NCBI RefSeq assembly: GCF_949774925.1
Contig: NZ_OX458932.1
Coordinates: 2,170,001 to 2,234,000 of the forward strand
Direction of reading: 5' to 3'
Source of the DNA: Candidatus Methylacidiphilum fumarolicum
Lineage (GTDB): Bacteria; Verrucomicrobiota; Verrucomicrobiia; Methylacidiphilales; Methylacidiphilaceae
Length of the DNA: 64,000 nt
Shown: one piece after another, positions 38,883 through 47,933 of the stretch
How positions within the stretch are numbered: the first letter of the stretch is position 1
Layout of the letters: every line of letters starts with the position of its first letter
Made by a program: the position numbers and the translations under genes
Notes under the pieces: generated by a model
What the model saw: only the letters and a program-made list of their open reading frames with translations
The model's database searches: none
Told to the model about the DNA's origin: nothing

Positions 38883-39101
38883 CATTTTCTTACTACCTCG
38901 ATACAACCTATCATCTTTCCTTACAGCATGGATGGCAGTTCCTTTGCCAAAGGATAAGTGTCCATGGATTGAATTTTAGAAAATAGTGGCCTAGCCATCC
39001 CTACATTTTCTAGGACGCATAGCTCTCTTGCTACTCGCCTCTGACGAAGGGAAGAAGTAGCGCTTCTAGAGGCTTAGTCACTGGAAGCTTCTAAGGCATC
39101 G

Positions 39102-39722
39102 TTATTTAGGCAAGGGCCAATACATCCATTCGAGAAGCTCCCCTAAATTCTTTATCTTTTTTGCCGCTCGTTCTATTTCCTTGGCACCGATTCGGCTACG
39201 TAACTCATACCTTGTTAGTGGTTTTTTATATTCGCGCAAATCCAATTTCCTCTTTAGCATGTCTTGAGCGTTTTCTGCAGTAAGGGATAGATTTCCCTTT
39301 TCATCACAAAGATGCTGTAGCAAAAAGCCTTCATGATTGGGTTCTTGCCAAAGAATAAGAAATCCGTTTTCTTTGGCTTTTTCTTTTGCTTTCTGACATT
39401 CATCGGGATTGTTCTTACACACATCCTTATCCATGAGAATCACTTTTTCCTTCCATGTGTAGTCTCCCTTGCTTGCTTTTTTGATTGCTTCTGCCACCAT
39501 TTTACACGGTCCACCCCCCTTGACATTATAAGATCTAAGAAAAACGGGTAGGGGAGGATCCTTTTCCTGTGCCAGCTCGTTAAGCAGGGCTACGTAGGCT
39601 TGCTCGCTTTCGCCTTCACACGCAACAAAGATACTTTTCTTCTTCTTCAGCTTCATTTCCTCTTTAGGCTTTCTAGAAAAGAGAGAGGTTGCTTCTTCAT
39701 CCAATGTTAGGAAGGGCCCCAT
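39102..39722 (-). CDS. RloB-like protein
   Basis: About 206 residues. The start KKKSIFVACEGESEQAYVAL is the RloB opening, with the acidic ACEGES that may be the first TOPRIM-type motif. VILMDKDVC looks like the second acidic motif. EPNHEGFLLQHLCD is the conserved NPCFEIWLLLH-like stretch. RloB proteins accompany ATPases in anti-phage and R-M loci. I chose the ATG ending at 39722 because AGGGTG lies just before it. Its start overlaps the ATPase gene by 26 bp, so the two are coupled. Confidence 0.78.
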   Translation of the reverse strand: MGPFLTLDEEATSLFSRKPKEEMKLKKKKSIFVACEGESEQAYVALLNELAQEKDPPLPVFLRSYNVKGGGPCKMVAEAIKKASKGDYTWKEKVILMDKDVCKNNPDECQKAKEKAKENGFLILWQEPNHEGFLLQHLCDEKGNLSLTAENAQDMLKRKLDLREYKKPLTRYELRSRIGAKEIERAAKKIKNLGELLEWMYWPLPK

Positions 39723-40887
39723 AGACACCCTGCCTATAGCCGCGCACAAAATCTTCGCTATCACTAATCCCTTCAATGTCGGCTAGCCGATACATCCTGG
39801 TATACCCTTCTTTTGGGGTTTTCTCACAAAAAAGGATTTCCTCTTTTTTGAGTTCTTCTAAAAGGTGAATAGTATGGCAGCTAAAGAATAGCTGAGCGCC
39901 AGAGGGATTCTTTTCAGGATCCCAAAACCAACTGATAATCTCCCGAAGCACATCAGGATGAATGGAAGCATCCAGTTCATCAATAACGGCGATCCCACCA
40001 GTTTTCAAAACCATCCAAAGATGCGGGAAAGAGCGAAGAAAAGATTGGGTGCCATTGCTTTCTAAAACCCATGGAATGGATTCTTTTAAGCCCTGATGGG
40101 TAAAAATAAGCTCCCCATTTTGAGAAATCTTTAGTTCAAGAAGTCCTAAATCCAGCCGACGCAGTTCCCGGTTGGCCTGTTTCAGAAGTTCAGGGTCCTG
40201 TCGGAATAGAAGAATCAACCGTTCAAGAGAGAGAGCCTCCTTATACCAAAAAAGATTGTACCGAATTCCCTGCAAAACCTTTTGGAACTCAATGGCTATC
40301 TGATGGCCTAGCTGTGCATACGTGGAAATGACACTGGTGTTGGGACGGATTTTGAAAACAGAAGGTAATGAGAGGATTGGAAACAAATCAGTTCCTTGGA
40401 TCCTTCCATCATCTCCCCGCTCAAATACTAGCAATGGCTTCCGGGCCGTACTGGGTTTGTAGGAAAGAGATTCTTTTGTGACAGAAGAAGGTAACGACTC
40501 TTTCTGGCCTTGAATCTCAACCTCATACCGATACACTCCCGCTTCTCCTTCTCTTCCAGGAAAAAGCGACCTTTGTCCGATTTCCACTGCCAGCCGCGTT
40601 GGCTTTTTTGCCCAATGTTCGTTTTTAAATTGAAAATCTGGCAGTGGCTGATATGGTGGAAGTTGAAAGCTGTCTGTGGCAAACCAAGCCAAAAACGAAA
40701 TCGCCCGAAGGAAAACCGTTTTTCCCGAAGCGTTTGGCCCAAAGACCGCTACCACCTTGGGAGCCCGCTTCTTAGCATTTGGATAGATAGGTGCAAAACG
40801 AGGATCATCAGGGACTCGGAGGCAAAAGTCAATCTCTTGTCGGTCGGCTATGGAGTAAAAATTTTCGATTTCTAGCCGGAATAGCAT
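39697..40887 (-). CDS. AAA-family ATPase, partner of the RloB-like protein
   Basis: 396 residues. The Walker A motif is FGPNASGKTVFLRAI (about 49-63). A long divergent middle follows. Walker B is GGIAVIDELDASIHPDVLRE near residue 315 and the switch histidine is in FFSCHTIHLLEEL. MLFRLEIENFYSIADRQEID is the typical start of the AAA_15/AAA_21, OLD-like ATPases. With RloB it makes a two-gene unit that resembles known ATPase-TOPRIM defence pairs (AbiL, PARIS type). That role is inference. Confidence 0.85.
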   Translation of the reverse strand: MLFRLEIENFYSIADRQEIDFCLRVPDDPRFAPIYPNAKKRAPKVVAVFGPNASGKTVFLRAISFLAWFATDSFQLPPYQPLPDFQFKNEHWAKKPTRLAVEIGQRSLFPGREGEAGVYRYEVEIQGQKESLPSSVTKESLSYKPSTARKPLLVFERGDDGRIQGTDLFPILSLPSVFKIRPNTSVISTYAQLGHQIAIEFQKVLQGIRYNLFWYKEALSLERLILLFRQDPELLKQANRELRRLDLGLLELKISQNGELIFTHQGLKESIPWVLESNGTQSFLRSFPHLWMVLKTGGIAVIDELDASIHPDVLREIISWFWDPEKNPSGAQLFFSCHTIHLLEELKKEEILFCEKTPKEGYTRMYRLADIEGISDSEDFVRGYRQGVYGALPNIG

Positions 40888-41004
40888 GTTTTGTTTAATC
40901 TTTTAGTTCTATTTGGCAATTTACTTGGGATTTCAAAAGCTAGAAAGAGAGTTTTTTACTCTTTTTCTATGCAACAAGGAGATAAAACAATGGAAAAGGA
41001 GAAG

Positions 41005-41077
41005 CGCACTCAGAGGGATTCGAACCCCCAACCCTCGGTTCCGAAGACCGATGCTCTAGCCGTTGAGCTATGAGTGC
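41005..41077 (-). tRNA. tRNA-Arg (anticodon TCG)
   Basis: A 73-nt cloverleaf on the minus strand. The acceptor stem is GCACTCA with TGAGTGC. The D arm is GCTC/GAGC and the anticodon stem is TCGGT/ACCGA around loop CTTCGGA, giving anticodon TCG. The T arm GGGGG TTCGAAT CCCTC follows and the discriminator is G. CCA is not encoded. The RloB/ATPase pair lies on its 3' side. Confidence 0.95.
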
Positions 41078-41232
41078 ATGCAACTAAAAAATATAATACT
41101 AATGCCACAAAAGAATGAAAAAGGGAATACGAGTAAATCTATTATTTTCTTGTTAACAATTTTTAAACTTAATAAATTTCAAATTTGATAACAAAATGCA
41201 ATCTTAGTTTTTCTCTACAATTTTCAGAAGGA

Positions 41233-44034
41233 ATGTCTAATTGTATTTTCTATTTGGTTTTTTTTCTATGTTTTCCTTTGGTCATTAGTCATCTTCAGGC
41301 TTCTCAAAGTGATAAAGGCATAGATCAAGGTTATAGTTCTACGGGTCTTCGGATTAATTATTCAGAAATACCTGGATATCGTGTAGAAGATATAGTGGTA
41401 GACACAGATTCGGGTGAATTCCCTGTTTCTGGAGCTACAGCCATAGCGATAAACCCAATCGAAGATACCCTGCTACTTTTGACAAGTGGCTACAATAAGC
41501 ATTTTAATCCAAATGGACAAGTCATTCCTGAACAATCTAAAGAACATGTCTTTATTTACGATATCTCCCGAGGCTATCCTCAAAAAATGGCTATGGTGAG
41601 TATCCCCAACTCTTTTATGGGGATTGATTGGAATCCAGATGGGAGAGAATTTTACGTATCTGGTGGTATGGACGATGTCATTTATGCTTTTAAAGGTTTT
41701 GAACAACGTTGGTCCCTTTCTCGTCCTCCTCTTAGCCTTAATCATTCGAAAGGAAATGGTATTGAGACTAAACCAGTTGTTTCTGGCCTTCGAGTCAGTC
41801 CAGACGGGAAATTCCTTGTGGTTGCTAATTTTACTAATGATTCCATTAGCATGATCGATTTGGAAAACTGGAAGAAAATTGGAGAACTTGATCTTCGTCC
41901 TGGGAAAATCGACCCTAGATATGCCGGAACTCCAGGTGGGGAATATCCATTAGACCTCGCTTGGATAGGCAATAATAAAATTTATGTTTCAAGCCTTAGA
42001 GATAGAGAAATAGACATTATCAGCTTCGAAAATAACACCATGAAATTTTCTAAAAGACTATATCTTCAAGGCCAACCCAATCGAATCATTGTCAATAGCA
42101 CTTTTAATCGAGCCTATATTACTGAAGATAATGCTGACCGATTAACTATTGTCGATACAAGCATCGACAAAGTCATAGAATCCATCCCGACAATGGGTCA
42201 ACCTTCTGGAAAGCTACTCCAAGGAGCTGCTCCCAATAACCTCTCACTCGATCCTAGCGGCAAATTCCTTTATGTCACGAATGGTGGAATGAACTGTCTT
42301 TCCCTCATCAAACTAAGCCCCTATGCTCAAGGGATAACAAAAAAGAAAAATCCTCAATTGAAAAGTGAGCTCTTATGCCTCATTCCAACAGGCTGGTATC
42401 CTTCTGCCGTGGGCCTACGATCCGACGGAAAATGGATTTATGTCTGTAATTTTAAAAGCCGATTTGGTCCAAACAATGAACAATGGGAAAAACCAATAGC
42501 TTTAAATAACGAATTTTTTAAAAAGTGGTTATCGAAAAATCAATTTATCCTACAAAAATACTATTCGACTCTTTTGAGCTTTCCTCAACTCAAAGCCAAC
42601 ACCTATAAAACTCTTACGGAAGCTGTCATTGAAAATAATCATCTAAAAGAAGCTTCCAAAGAGCCACCTTCTCTATTTAGCAAGCTCCATGTTCTTGTGC
42701 ATCATGTCCTTTATATTATCAAAGAAAATAGAAGTTACGATCAGCTTTTTGGCGATCTGAAAGCGGGTAATGGAGATCCAGATCTTGCGATTTTAGCACC
42801 CTATGCCCCCAATCACAGAAAACTGGCTTCTCAATTTGTCCTTTTAGACAACTTTCTTGATAGTGGAGAAGTGAGTGGCAATGGTTGGCTTTGGAGTACT
42901 GCAGCGAGGTCTTTAGACATCACAGAAAAAACTGTTCCTCTCCACTATAGTGGCCGTGGCATCACTTATGATTGGGAAGGAATGAACAGAAATATCAATA
43001 TTGGGGAATCGTCTTTTGAATCCAGAAAAAAAGCTGATCCTCTTTTACCCAAAGATCCAGACATTCTCCCAGGGAATAGCGATATTTCTGCTCCCGATGG
43101 ACCAGAAGGAGAGTTAGGGCTAGGTTATCTCTGGGATGAGGCCATAAGAAAAGGAATCTCCATACGAAATTATGGGTTTTTTGGAGATTTGACTCGATAT
43201 CACTTACCAAAAGATCATCCATCATTTATTCCTTTAGCCAGGAATCCCTATAAGGAAAATATCGTTCAATTTTTCCCCACCAAGGCCTCTCTAGCTAAAG
43301 TCAGTGATCTTTTTTACCGCGGATTCGATATGAAATACCCAGATTTTTGGAGGTTTAAAGAATGGGAAAGGGAATTTGATGATTTTGTAAAAAATCACAA
43401 TCTTCCCACGCTGGAACTAATAAGGCTTCCACACGATCATTTTGGATTATTTGGTCAAGGAATAGATAAAATTGATACAGTAGAAACTCAGATGGCAGAC
43501 AATGATTATGCCCTTGGACTCATTGTTGAAAAGATCGCTCATAGCCCTTATAAAGATGACACTCTTATTTTCGTGATTGAAGACGACGCGCAAAATGGGA
43601 TTGACCATGTGGATGCCCATCGAAGCATAGCACTGATTATTGGACCATATGTTAAACAAGGAATTACTATCTCAACTAGATACACGACAATTAATCTTCT
43701 CAAAACCATTGAAAAAATTCTTGGCCTAGGTTCATTATCCGTTTACGACCAATTTTCTCAACCTATGAGCAATATCTTTGATTTGAAACAAAAAAACTGG
43801 TCTTATACAGCAATCATTCCAGAAATACTGAACACGACCGATCTTCCTCTTCCGAACAAAAAATCAGTCCAACATCCAGCGCATGATAGCGCGTTCTGGA
43901 ACGCGTTGATGTCAGAAGAAGATTTTTCTAAAGAAGATCAATTGGATGTCGATCGGTTTAATAAGGCTTTATGGATAGGGTTGAAAGGAAACAATCAACC
44001 CTATCCTCATTTAAAGTTAAAAAATAAGAACTAA
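41233..44034 (+). CDS. Secreted beta-propeller plus phosphoesterase-family protein
   Basis: About 933 residues. A signal peptide opens the protein (about 3-24). A YncE/YVTN-type propeller follows, with units such as VSPDGKFLVVANFTNDSISM, NSTFNRAYITEDNADRLTI and DPSGKFLYVTNGG. From about residue 500 a phosphoesterase (phospholipase C-like) domain begins with VLYIIKENRSYDQLFGDL. DDAQNGIDHVDAHRS near residue 795 carries metal-ligand Asp/His. It is thus a periplasmic or secreted metal-dependent hydrolase. The substrate is unknown. I chose the ATG at 41233, directly before the signal peptide, over a TTG at 41185. Confidence 0.85.
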   Translation: MSNCIFYLVFFLCFPLVISHLQASQSDKGIDQGYSSTGLRINYSEIPGYRVEDIVVDTDSGEFPVSGATAIAINPIEDTLLLLTSGYNKHFNPNGQVIPEQSKEHVFIYDISRGYPQKMAMVSIPNSFMGIDWNPDGREFYVSGGMDDVIYAFKGFEQRWSLSRPPLSLNHSKGNGIETKPVVSGLRVSPDGKFLVVANFTNDSISMIDLENWKKIGELDLRPGKIDPRYAGTPGGEYPLDLAWIGNNKIYVSSLRDREIDIISFENNTMKFSKRLYLQGQPNRIIVNSTFNRAYITEDNADRLTIVDTSIDKVIESIPTMGQPSGKLLQGAAPNNLSLDPSGKFLYVTNGGMNCLSLIKLSPYAQGITKKKNPQLKSELLCLIPTGWYPSAVGLRSDGKWIYVCNFKSRFGPNNEQWEKPIALNNEFFKKWLSKNQFILQKYYSTLLSFPQLKANTYKTLTEAVIENNHLKEASKEPPSLFSKLHVLVHHVLYIIKENRSYDQLFGDLKAGNGDPDLAILAPYAPNHRKLASQFVLLDNFLDSGEVSGNGWLWSTAARSLDITEKTVPLHYSGRGITYDWEGMNRNINIGESSFESRKKADPLLPKDPDILPGNSDISAPDGPEGELGLGYLWDEAIRKGISIRNYGFFGDLTRYHLPKDHPSFIPLARNPYKENIVQFFPTKASLAKVSDLFYRGFDMKYPDFWRFKEWEREFDDFVKNHNLPTLELIRLPHDHFGLFGQGIDKIDTVETQMADNDYALGLIVEKIAHSPYKDDTLIFVIEDDAQNGIDHVDAHRSIALIIGPYVKQGITISTRYTTINLLKTIEKILGLGSLSVYDQFSQPMSNIFDLKQKNWSYTAIIPEILNTTDLPLPNKKSVQHPAHDSAFWNALMSEEDFSKEDQLDVDRFNKALWIGLKGNNQPYPHLKLKNKN

Positions 44035-44054
44035 AAATACTTTCGACAAAGAAA

Positions 44055-44396
44055 TTAAGGAATAATTTCAGCATCCTCAATCAGATGATATCCGTCGGCA
44101 CTGACCAATTTGCCTTTGACTGTGACTTTTTGGTCGGCATACTTTGCGGCTTCTTTCCCTATTGGCTTATGCTCTCCAACAATTATATATAGTTTTCCAT
44201 CTTCTCCCTTCAACCCAGGGGGCAACCCAGCATTAAGACAAGTACGGCCACATTTCATGTGCTTTTCACCACGAGCAGCATGATCAATATAACAGACCAA
44301 ATCGACTAGTTCTCCTTTAACAGTTACCTGTTCAGCTGCAAACAACCAAGAACCCTGAAAAGCAACAAGAATGAGAGCAAAAATAAATTTTTTCAA
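44055..44396 (-). CDS. Small secreted protein of unknown function
   Basis: 113 residues with a signal peptide cut near LFAAEQ. The mature part has two repeats of a beta-rich unit, QVTVKGELVDLVC and KVTVKGKLVSADG, which suggests an OB-like fold. A small loop carries three cysteines (VCYIDHAARGEKHMKCGRTC) with a His between, a possible metal or heme site. This layout resembles small periplasmic proteins found near respiratory genes, but I cannot name a family. It converges with the propeller gene. Confidence 0.7.
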   Translation of the reverse strand: MKKFIFALILVAFQGSWLFAAEQVTVKGELVDLVCYIDHAARGEKHMKCGRTCLNAGLPPGLKGEDGKLYIIVGEHKPIGKEAAKYADQKVTVKGKLVSADGYHLIEDAEIIP

Positions 44397-44550
44397 TGCT
44401 TACCTCCTTGAGAATTAGTAATTTTTGCATTTTTTCATACCATAATATTTTCTCAAAAAAAATAAAATTTAAAAAAATGGACATGAATCCTTATTCCAAA
44501 ATGTTAAACTATTCCAAGCTTATATCTGGCTAATCGAATCCTTTGTCTGA

Positions 44551-45414
44551 ATGAACCAACAAAAGCAGATCAACCTCTTCGTTAGCTTAAGCATTCTGGT
44601 TAATTTCCTTTTGGCTGCTGGAAAAATTTCTTTTGGACTTAGTGGCCATTCTTTTGCTTTAAGTGCCGATGGTCTAGAATCCTTGGCTGATATAGGTTCT
44701 TCATTGCTTGTATGGTTTGGAATAAAAATTTCTCAAATTCCTCCTGACCCTAACCATCCTTTTGGCCATGGGAAAGCTGATCCTATAGCTGCATTTATCG
44801 TCTCCATACTCCTTATGCTTTGCACACTATTCGTATCCATCGAAGCCATAAAAAACTTATGGATTTCCACACCATTGCCTTCCCTTTATACCCTTCCTGC
44901 TATTGGCATAATCGTCATTATAAAAGAGATTTTTTATAGAATCTTTAAGAAACTTGGAGAAAATACCGGCAGTCTTGTTTTATGTGCTGATTCCTGGCAT
45001 CATCGCTCCGATGTGTTATCTTCTTTATCCGCTTTTTTTGGAATTCTTATAGCAGTCGCTACTGGGTTAAAACAGGCGGACAGCATCGCAGCGATCGTAT
45101 CAGCAATAATCATTTTTTGGAACAGCATTCATCTTATTAGACCTTCTTTCCTTGAAATGATGGATACGGCTCCCTCAAAGAACATTGAACAGAAAATCCG
45201 AAATATCGCAGAAGAAGTTCCAGGAGTCATAAAGATTGAAAAATGTAGAATTCGCAAAAGCGGCCACGGTCTACTGATGGATATCCATGTGATGGTATCC
45301 GGCACGCTGACAGTGAGAGAAGGGCATATTATCGGCCATAAAGTTAAAGATAAACTCTGTGCTTCCCCGATGAATATCACCGATGTAGTCGTCCATATCG
45401 AACCGGTAGAGTGA
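44551..45414 (+). CDS. Cation diffusion facilitator (CDF) family metal transporter
   Basis: 287 residues. It exports divalent metals (Zn, Fe, Mn or Co/Ni) against protons. LSADGLESLADIGSSLLV is the transmembrane Asp motif, and PPDPNHPFGHGKADPIAAF is the loop of this subgroup. DSWHHRSDVLSSLSAFFG has the second binding quartet in helix 5. The C-terminal cytoplasmic domain (from about 205) contains HVMVSGTLTVREGHII. It is the last ordinary gene before the GC-rich island, which starts within a few bases of its stop. Confidence 0.92.
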   Translation: MNQQKQINLFVSLSILVNFLLAAGKISFGLSGHSFALSADGLESLADIGSSLLVWFGIKISQIPPDPNHPFGHGKADPIAAFIVSILLMLCTLFVSIEAIKNLWISTPLPSLYTLPAIGIIVIIKEIFYRIFKKLGENTGSLVLCADSWHHRSDVLSSLSAFFGILIAVATGLKQADSIAAIVSAIIIFWNSIHLIRPSFLEMMDTAPSKNIEQKIRNIAEEVPGVIKIEKCRIRKSGHGLLMDIHVMVSGTLTVREGHIIGHKVKDKLCASPMNITDVVVHIEPVE

Positions 45415-45469
45415 TGTGCTTTCCTACTCCGTTGATCTGAAAACTCGCCGCAACCCTCTTCAGGAAGAG

Positions 45470-45898
45470 AATAAGGCACGTCATCCCAGTGTTCTCTGAC
45501 TCTCAATATACTGCCTGATAACGAACAGAAGAGCGCCCCCACAACTCCCGGCGAAATAACTTGGAAACCAGAGATGCCCACCCAAGGGCTTTCAGCGAAT
45601 TTGCCTAAAGTGTTTCTTTCGAAGCAGGCAGCTGGGCAGGCCTTTTCAGACTGTTCTCTAGCGCGGATATGGCCACTTTGGGTGGATAGATCACCAAAAA
45701 GTGCCCATAGACATGTTCCCCGTCAAACTCCAATCATTCGGATTCAAAATCTTTACAGACGAAGTCCATAAACTGGCGCCGGTCTTACAAAATCTCTTTG
45801 GTGAAGATTCCGCACCGATACTTAGTAACAAAGTCTAAATGGACATGAAGGTTATATTCGCAATGTCGACCTCAACGGCTTTCGTTTGACTTTGTCAT
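45470..45898 (-). pseudogene. tnpA: Broken tnpA of an IS200/IS605-type element (Y1 HUH transposase)
   Basis: Reading down the minus strand gives YNLHVHLDFVTKYRCGIFTKEIL and, after a stop, FVCKDFESE. After a second stop comes LEFDGEHVYGHFLVIYPPKVA, then ISALENSLKRPAQLPASK. This follows IS200-type TnpA closely (usual HVVFVTKYRR start and DHVHLLVNYPPK core). The catalytic HUH is damaged: it reads HVYGH. Several stops and a decayed C-terminus make it non-functional. It marks the left edge of the island. Confidence 0.8.
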
Positions 45899-46013
45899 TG
45901 ACCAAGTAGAGACTAAAAAAATTGAAAATTTTCAAATCCTTTCGATTCCTTTTGGAACCCTACCCTGAACAAGACCTGCGCCTCACTCGTTACCGAGGAG
46001 GTGCGCGATGGGT

Positions 46014-46158
46014 TTTTGTATTTGCGCAAACCCTAAAGGCGGCTGGAAAAGCAGGGGATGATCGAGAGGAGCTCCTTGGACAGCTCTTCCTGCGGAGAGA
46101 AGGATTCGCCCGTTCATGACGGAGATTTTGATTCCATGAGACTACCAAAACTTCTCGG
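46014..46158 (+). repeat. Island repeat A, copy 2
   Basis: The second copy of the block at 12763-12910, same orientation. Shared words include GTATTTGCGCAAACC, GTTCATGACGG, TTCCATGAGA and AAAACTTCTCGG-like end sequence. The copies differ by many substitutions and some indels, so the duplication is not recent. It sits between the broken tnpA and nosF. Confidence 0.7.
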
Positions 46159-46295
46159 CGGCGCTCTTCTTACTTTTTGGCGGGTTAGCCGCAAGAGAGT
46201 CCTTGGAAGAAGCCCTTGGACTTTGTGGAAGACCTGTTTCCCATGCTCATCTTTACGGTGCTGGTTAACCCGTATCCCTCTATGGAGAGACTAAC

Positions 46296-47018
46296 ATGGT
46301 CGAAGTAGAAGGCCTTTTCAAGCGCTTCGGTCGGCGGATTGCTCTGAAAAACGTAAGCTTCCGGCTGCAAGAGGGCACCATTACTGCCCTCATCGGTCCC
46401 AACGGTTCCGGGAAGACAACGATTCTTAAAATTCTCTGCTCGTTAGTTCGTCCCGATCGAGGCTCGATTCGACTGGGAGGGAAAGATCCTCGTCGAGATC
46501 CCGAAGTCAGGCGACTGATTGGCTACATGCCGCAGGTCTACGACTTCCCAGAGCATCGAAGCCCAAGCGAGCTCATTCGCTGGCTAAAAGAAATTCGCGC
46601 CCAACCGGCCTCCAGGGAAGAAGATCTCGTTCGGCTCTTCGAGCTCGCTCCCGAAATGAAACGCAGCTTAGGCACTCTCTCCTGGGGAACCCGTGCCAAG
46701 GTTGCCTGCACCCTCGCTCTCATGTTTTCCAGCCCCATTCTTCTTTTGGATGAACCGACCGCTGGTATGGACCCGATCGCATCTACCCGGCTCAAAGACC
46801 TTCTGCGTATGGAACGAGAGGAAGGCAAGACTATCCTGCTCTCCTCTCATTCGATGGCCGATGTTGCGGAGGTCGGAGACCGATTGCTGCTCTTGGAACG
46901 CGGGAACCTCGTTCTTGAGGGAAACCCTAAGAAAATCATGGAAACCGAAAAGGTTCCAACCCTGGAAAGAGCCATTGCGCAAATTTTGGAGAATCGTCGA
47001 CATGGACAAGCTTCGTAA
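46296..47018 (+). CDS. nosF: ABC transporter ATPase of the nitrous-oxide-reductase maturation system
   Basis: 240 residues. Walker A is LIGPNGSGKTTILKILCSL near residue 33. The signature region reads LGTLSWGTRAKVACTLALMF, with SWGTR in place of LSGGQ. That change is typical of NosF, whose usual form is YSKGTRQKV. Walker B is LLLDEPTAGMDPIASTRLKD and the H-loop is SSHSMADVAE. With NosY and NosD it helps deliver sulfur or copper for maturation of N2O reductase. GC content is far above the native genes. It overlaps nosY by 17 bp. Confidence 0.85.
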   Translation: MVEVEGLFKRFGRRIALKNVSFRLQEGTITALIGPNGSGKTTILKILCSLVRPDRGSIRLGGKDPRRDPEVRRLIGYMPQVYDFPEHRSPSELIRWLKEIRAQPASREEDLVRLFELAPEMKRSLGTLSWGTRAKVACTLALMFSSPILLLDEPTAGMDPIASTRLKDLLRMEREEGKTILLSSHSMADVAEVGDRLLLLERGNLVLEGNPKKIMETEKVPTLERAIAQILENRRHGQAS

Positions 47019-47784
47019 TCTTTTTGGCCGCGAGTTCCGCGATGCCCTGCTCCGACCCTGGATATGGGGATCGGCCGTGATCTTTGCGGCGGGGAGTATT
47101 GGTCTGCTGTGGGCAACCGGAGATTCCCGGAAGGCTTTGGCTGCGGTCACCGGGCTCTTTCCCTACTTGGTTTCACTCCTAGGAACACTTGGAGCAGCCA
47201 TTGAGATGGCTGCCGAAAAGGGGTTTTTCGAGCTGGTTTTGCCCCAACCCATCTCCCGTATGATCGTTTTTCAAGCAAAGTTCCTCGCGTTTTCGCTGGC
47301 CTTTGGGTCTGCCCTACTGATCGGCCTTCTTCCGCTTCTTTTTGCTGCCTTCGAGGCGGTGGGGGCACTCGTCCTGAGCTTATTGGTCGGAGCCATCCTA
47401 GCCTTAGCGTGCATTTCGATCGGTTCGGGCTTTCTGTTTTGCCTTTTCTCGCGGGAGCGGGTCGCAGCCGTAGGTGCGGTTCTTGTTCTCTGGCTTTACT
47501 TGGCCTTCCTCCATGACTTGGTGATCCTCTGGGCCTGTAAGATGGGTGGAGGACCGGCTCCAGATCTCCTCGTGATCTCTCTGATCCTGATTAATCCAAT
47601 CGAGGTTGCCCGCCTCGCCGTCGTCCTCCAACTCGACATTGCGGCTCTCCTGGGCATCACGGGCGCCATTCTTTCCCGCTTCTTTAGCGGCAGTGGCTTG
47701 ATCTTCTGTGGAATGGCTCTTGCGCTCTGGATTGTTCTTCTCAACGTCCTGGGAAGCTGGATCTTTTCGCGAAAGGACTTTTAG
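47002..47784 (+). CDS. nosY: ABC transporter permease NosY
   Basis: 260 residues and almost entirely hydrophobic, with about six membrane segments. The start MDKLRNLFGREFRDALLRPWIW is the cytoplasmic lead of NosY. CLFSRERVAAVGAVLVLWLY and FLHDLVILW resemble the usual NosY middle. The protein ends GSWIFSRKDF. The ATG lies inside the last codons of nosF. A longer frame upstream belongs to the nosF sequence read out of frame. Intact, GC-rich. Confidence 0.82.
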   Translation: MDKLRNLFGREFRDALLRPWIWGSAVIFAAGSIGLLWATGDSRKALAAVTGLFPYLVSLLGTLGAAIEMAAEKGFFELVLPQPISRMIVFQAKFLAFSLAFGSALLIGLLPLLFAAFEAVGALVLSLLVGAILALACISIGSGFLFCLFSRERVAAVGAVLVLWLYLAFLHDLVILWACKMGGGPAPDLLVISLILINPIEVARLAVVLQLDIAALLGITGAILSRFFSGSGLIFCGMALALWIVLLNVLGSWIFSRKDF

Positions 47785-47933
47785 CCAATCTTCCACGTGC
47801 GCCGTAACAAAACGTGCATCACGCCTCTGGGAGAAAATAATCAATTCTCCGGTGAATTAACTGAACCTCCGGAACTTTAAACCGCAAGTAATTGCAGCAG
47901 AACGGATATTATTTTTCGTTCTGGCTACGTGGC

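Noticed and set aside
38883-39101. Duplicate of the tRNA-Arg 3' end (att site) bounding the RloB/ATPase pair
   Set aside because: I looked for the tRNA 3' sequence in this gap and saw no copy, so integration at the tRNA is only suggested by position.
46693-47001. The longer frame before nosY as part of the protein
   Set aside because: That stretch lies out of frame within nosF, and the natural NosY start MDKLRNLF lies at 47002.
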